DNA of 6,539 nucleotides from contig JAFAFM010000226.1 in NCBI GenBank assembly GCA_023423495.1, positions 1-6,539 on the forward strand. The letters run 5' to 3'. The translations under genes were made by a program, and so were the position numbers. The notes beneath the pieces were generated by a model, which saw nothing but the letters and a program-made list of their open reading frames with translations, was not told the DNA's origin and searched no databases. Positions 5,691 to 6,539 of this stretch are shown piece by piece; the first letter of the stretch is position 1; the number at the start of each line of letters is the position of its first letter. The DNA is from Armatimonadota bacterium (GTDB lineage Bacteria > Armatimonadota > Fimbriimonadia > Fimbriimonadales > Fimbriimonadaceae).

Positions 5691-6410
5691 ATGGCAAATC
5701 GAGCAATTTGGCAGGAGGAGGGAGTAGGCAAGCGAACCGCCGTTCGGGGCATGTTCGCGGAGATTGCTCCCACTTACGACCGGCTGAATTCCATCATGTC
5801 CATGCGGCTCCACCATCGGTGGAGACAAGCTGCCGTAAAGAAGCTGCGACTGAATGCTGGCGATACTGCTCTGGACGTGTGCTGCGGAACGGGTGATTTC
5901 ATGTCGCCGCTCCGGACGGCCGTCGGTTCTACCGGACATGTTTTTGGACTTGACTTCTGCCTTCCCATGCTTGAAATTGCGGGAAAGAAGCTGGACGCTA
6001 CGCAGAGCGTTCTCTCACTCGGCGACGCCTGCCAACTCCCTATCCAAGACCAGGCGGTGGACGGCGTGAGCGTTGGCTGGGGAATCCGTAACGTCCCCAA
6101 CATCGACGACGCGCACCGAGAGCTGTTTCGAGTGCTTAAACCCGGTGGTCGCTTTGTGAGCTTGGATATGGCCCTGCCTCGGAATAGCTTTTTAAAACGC
6201 GTGTCCCAATTCATCAGCAACAAGATGCTGCCCAAGCTCGGAGCGATGTTTGGCAAGTCGGACGCCTATACCTACCTCCCCAAAAGCACTCAAACCTTTA
6301 TGAGCCGCGAAGAGCTTGCCGAGTCGATGCGTCGAGCAGGGTTCGTAGACGTCGGGCACCAAGATTTATTCTTCGGCAACATTTGCATCCACTGGGGGCA
6401 GCGACCATGA
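5691..6410 (+). CDS. ubiE: Demethylmenaquinone methyltransferase (MenG/UbiE family)
   Basis: A class I SAM-dependent methyltransferase of about 239 residues that adds the ring methyl group to demethylmenaquinone, the last step of menaquinone synthesis, at the inner face of the membrane. Numbered from the GTG at 5685, the family opening VRGMFAEIAPTYDRLN is at 20-35. SAM motif I is LDVCCGTGDF (63-72), the acidic residue is in GLDFC (88-92), and GDACQLPI (113-120) follows. IRNVPNIDDAHRELFRVLKPGG (134-155) is the diagnostic UbiE block. YLPKSTQTFMSREEL (197-211) and GNICIHWGQRP (231-241) match the usual C-terminus. ATG at 5691 and GTG at 5685 are both possible starts; neither has a well-spaced ribosome site, and an in-frame TGA at 5679 rules out earlier ones. 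It overlaps the next gene by 4 bases (ATGA). As that gene is a polyprenyl synthase, menaquinone rather than ubiquinone is the likely product, hence menG is an equally good symbol. Confidence 0.93.
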   Translation: MANRAIWQEEGVGKRTAVRGMFAEIAPTYDRLNSIMSMRLHHRWRQAAVKKLRLNAGDTALDVCCGTGDFMSPLRTAVGSTGHVFGLDFCLPMLEIAGKKLDATQSVLSLGDACQLPIQDQAVDGVSVGWGIRNVPNIDDAHRELFRVLKPGGRFVSLDMALPRNSFLKRVSQFISNKMLPKLGAMFGKSDAYTYLPKSTQTFMSREELAESMRRAGFVDVGHQDLFFGNICIHWGQRP

Positions 6411-6539
6411 ATGCGGCGGGCCTGCTTCAAATGAGCAACGGCAAGATCAAGCCGGAGCTATTGGTCCAAGTTGGAGAAGAGGTTGCCCGGGTGGAAGCCG
6501 AGCTGGATCGGCAGATGCACTCTCAAGTGGCGATGGTGA
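6407..6539 (+). CDS. Polyprenyl diphosphate synthase, N-terminal fragment (window edge)
   Basis: An open frame starts at ATG 6407 inside the methylase stop (ATGA overlap) and runs to the window end. GGGGG at 6394-6398 stands 8 bases upstream as a possible ribosome site. The 44 visible residues include ELLVQVGEEVARVEAEL (17-33) and HSQVAM. These resemble the start of trans-isoprenyl diphosphate synthases (heptaprenyl/octaprenyl type), where a helix of the form VxxxLxxVExxL is followed by Q/S-x-V-x-L before the GGKRLRP motif. The Asp-rich catalytic motifs would lie beyond the edge. The enzyme would build the side chain of menaquinone, which fits the overlap with the methylase gene. The call rests on a short, weakly conserved segment plus context. 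Confidence 0.65.
   Translation, partial: MNAAGLLQMSNGKIKPELLVQVGEEVARVEAELDRQMHSQVAMV

Noticed and set aside
5713..5724. AGGAGGAGGGAG as a ribosome site for a later start of the methylase
   Set aside because: No ATG, GTG or TTG lies within usable distance. The next ATG (5751) is more than 25 bases on and would remove the conserved VRGMF opening. The run simply encodes QEEG.
1..6539. Mobile elements, CRISPR arrays, tRNA or rRNA genes, toxin-antitoxin or defence systems
   Set aside because: No transposase, integrase, repeat array, cloverleaf or defence-gene motif was seen on either strand. Apart from the inverted repeats listed, the sequence is accounted for by metabolic and housekeeping genes.

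Overview
The window reads as ordinary chromosomal DNA of a moderately GC-rich free-living bacterium. It holds no phage, transposon, CRISPR or tRNA/rRNA signal. The genes imply menaquinone respiration (MenG/UbiE followed by a polyprenyl diphosphate synthase), a fused homocysteine methyltransferase/MTHFR of the Bacillus YitJ type, and Tat and Sec export. Several starts are GTG. This would suit a deep-branching menaquinone user such as Armatimonadota or Chloroflexota, but the phylum cannot be fixed from the sequence alone.

Layout: two gene clusters diverge from a 136-base intergenic region (2927-3062). Leftward, on the minus strand, lie a secreted HExxHxxGxxD metallopeptidase (2926-2231), the bifunctional methyltransferase/reductase (2208-400), and the N-terminal part of a Tat-exported metallophosphoesterase (377-45). 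The phosphoesterase is cut by an in-frame TAA, and family-like sequence appears to continue past it to the window edge. Gaps of 22 bases each suggest one transcript. Rightward, on the plus strand, lie a Gfo/Idh/MocA oxidoreductase (3063-4055), an HTH_42/AlkZ-like protein (4055-5122), a zinc-ribbon two-helix membrane protein (5123-5629), the menaquinone C-methyltransferase (5691-6410) and the start of a polyprenyl diphosphate synthase (6407 to the edge). Most junctions overlap or abut (TGATG, TAG|ATG, ATGA). The exception is the 61 bases before the methyltransferase, which carry a perfect 11-bp inverted repeat.

Functional links: the last two plus-strand genes belong to one pathway, isoprenoid side-chain synthesis and the final methylation of menaquinone. 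The minus-strand fusion protein serves methionine and one-carbon metabolism and so ultimately the SAM pool used by the methylase. The oxidoreductase, glycosylase-like and zinc-ribbon genes have no obvious shared pathway.

Most worth a second look are the nonsense codon in the phosphoesterase, a 9-bp hairpin that puts a purine-rich Shine-Dalgarno-like stretch in its loop just before the methyltransferase/reductase start, the inverted repeat before the menaquinone methylase, the QTQ motif of the AlkZ-like protein, and the uncharacterised zinc-ribbon membrane protein. I found no convincing new multi-gene system.
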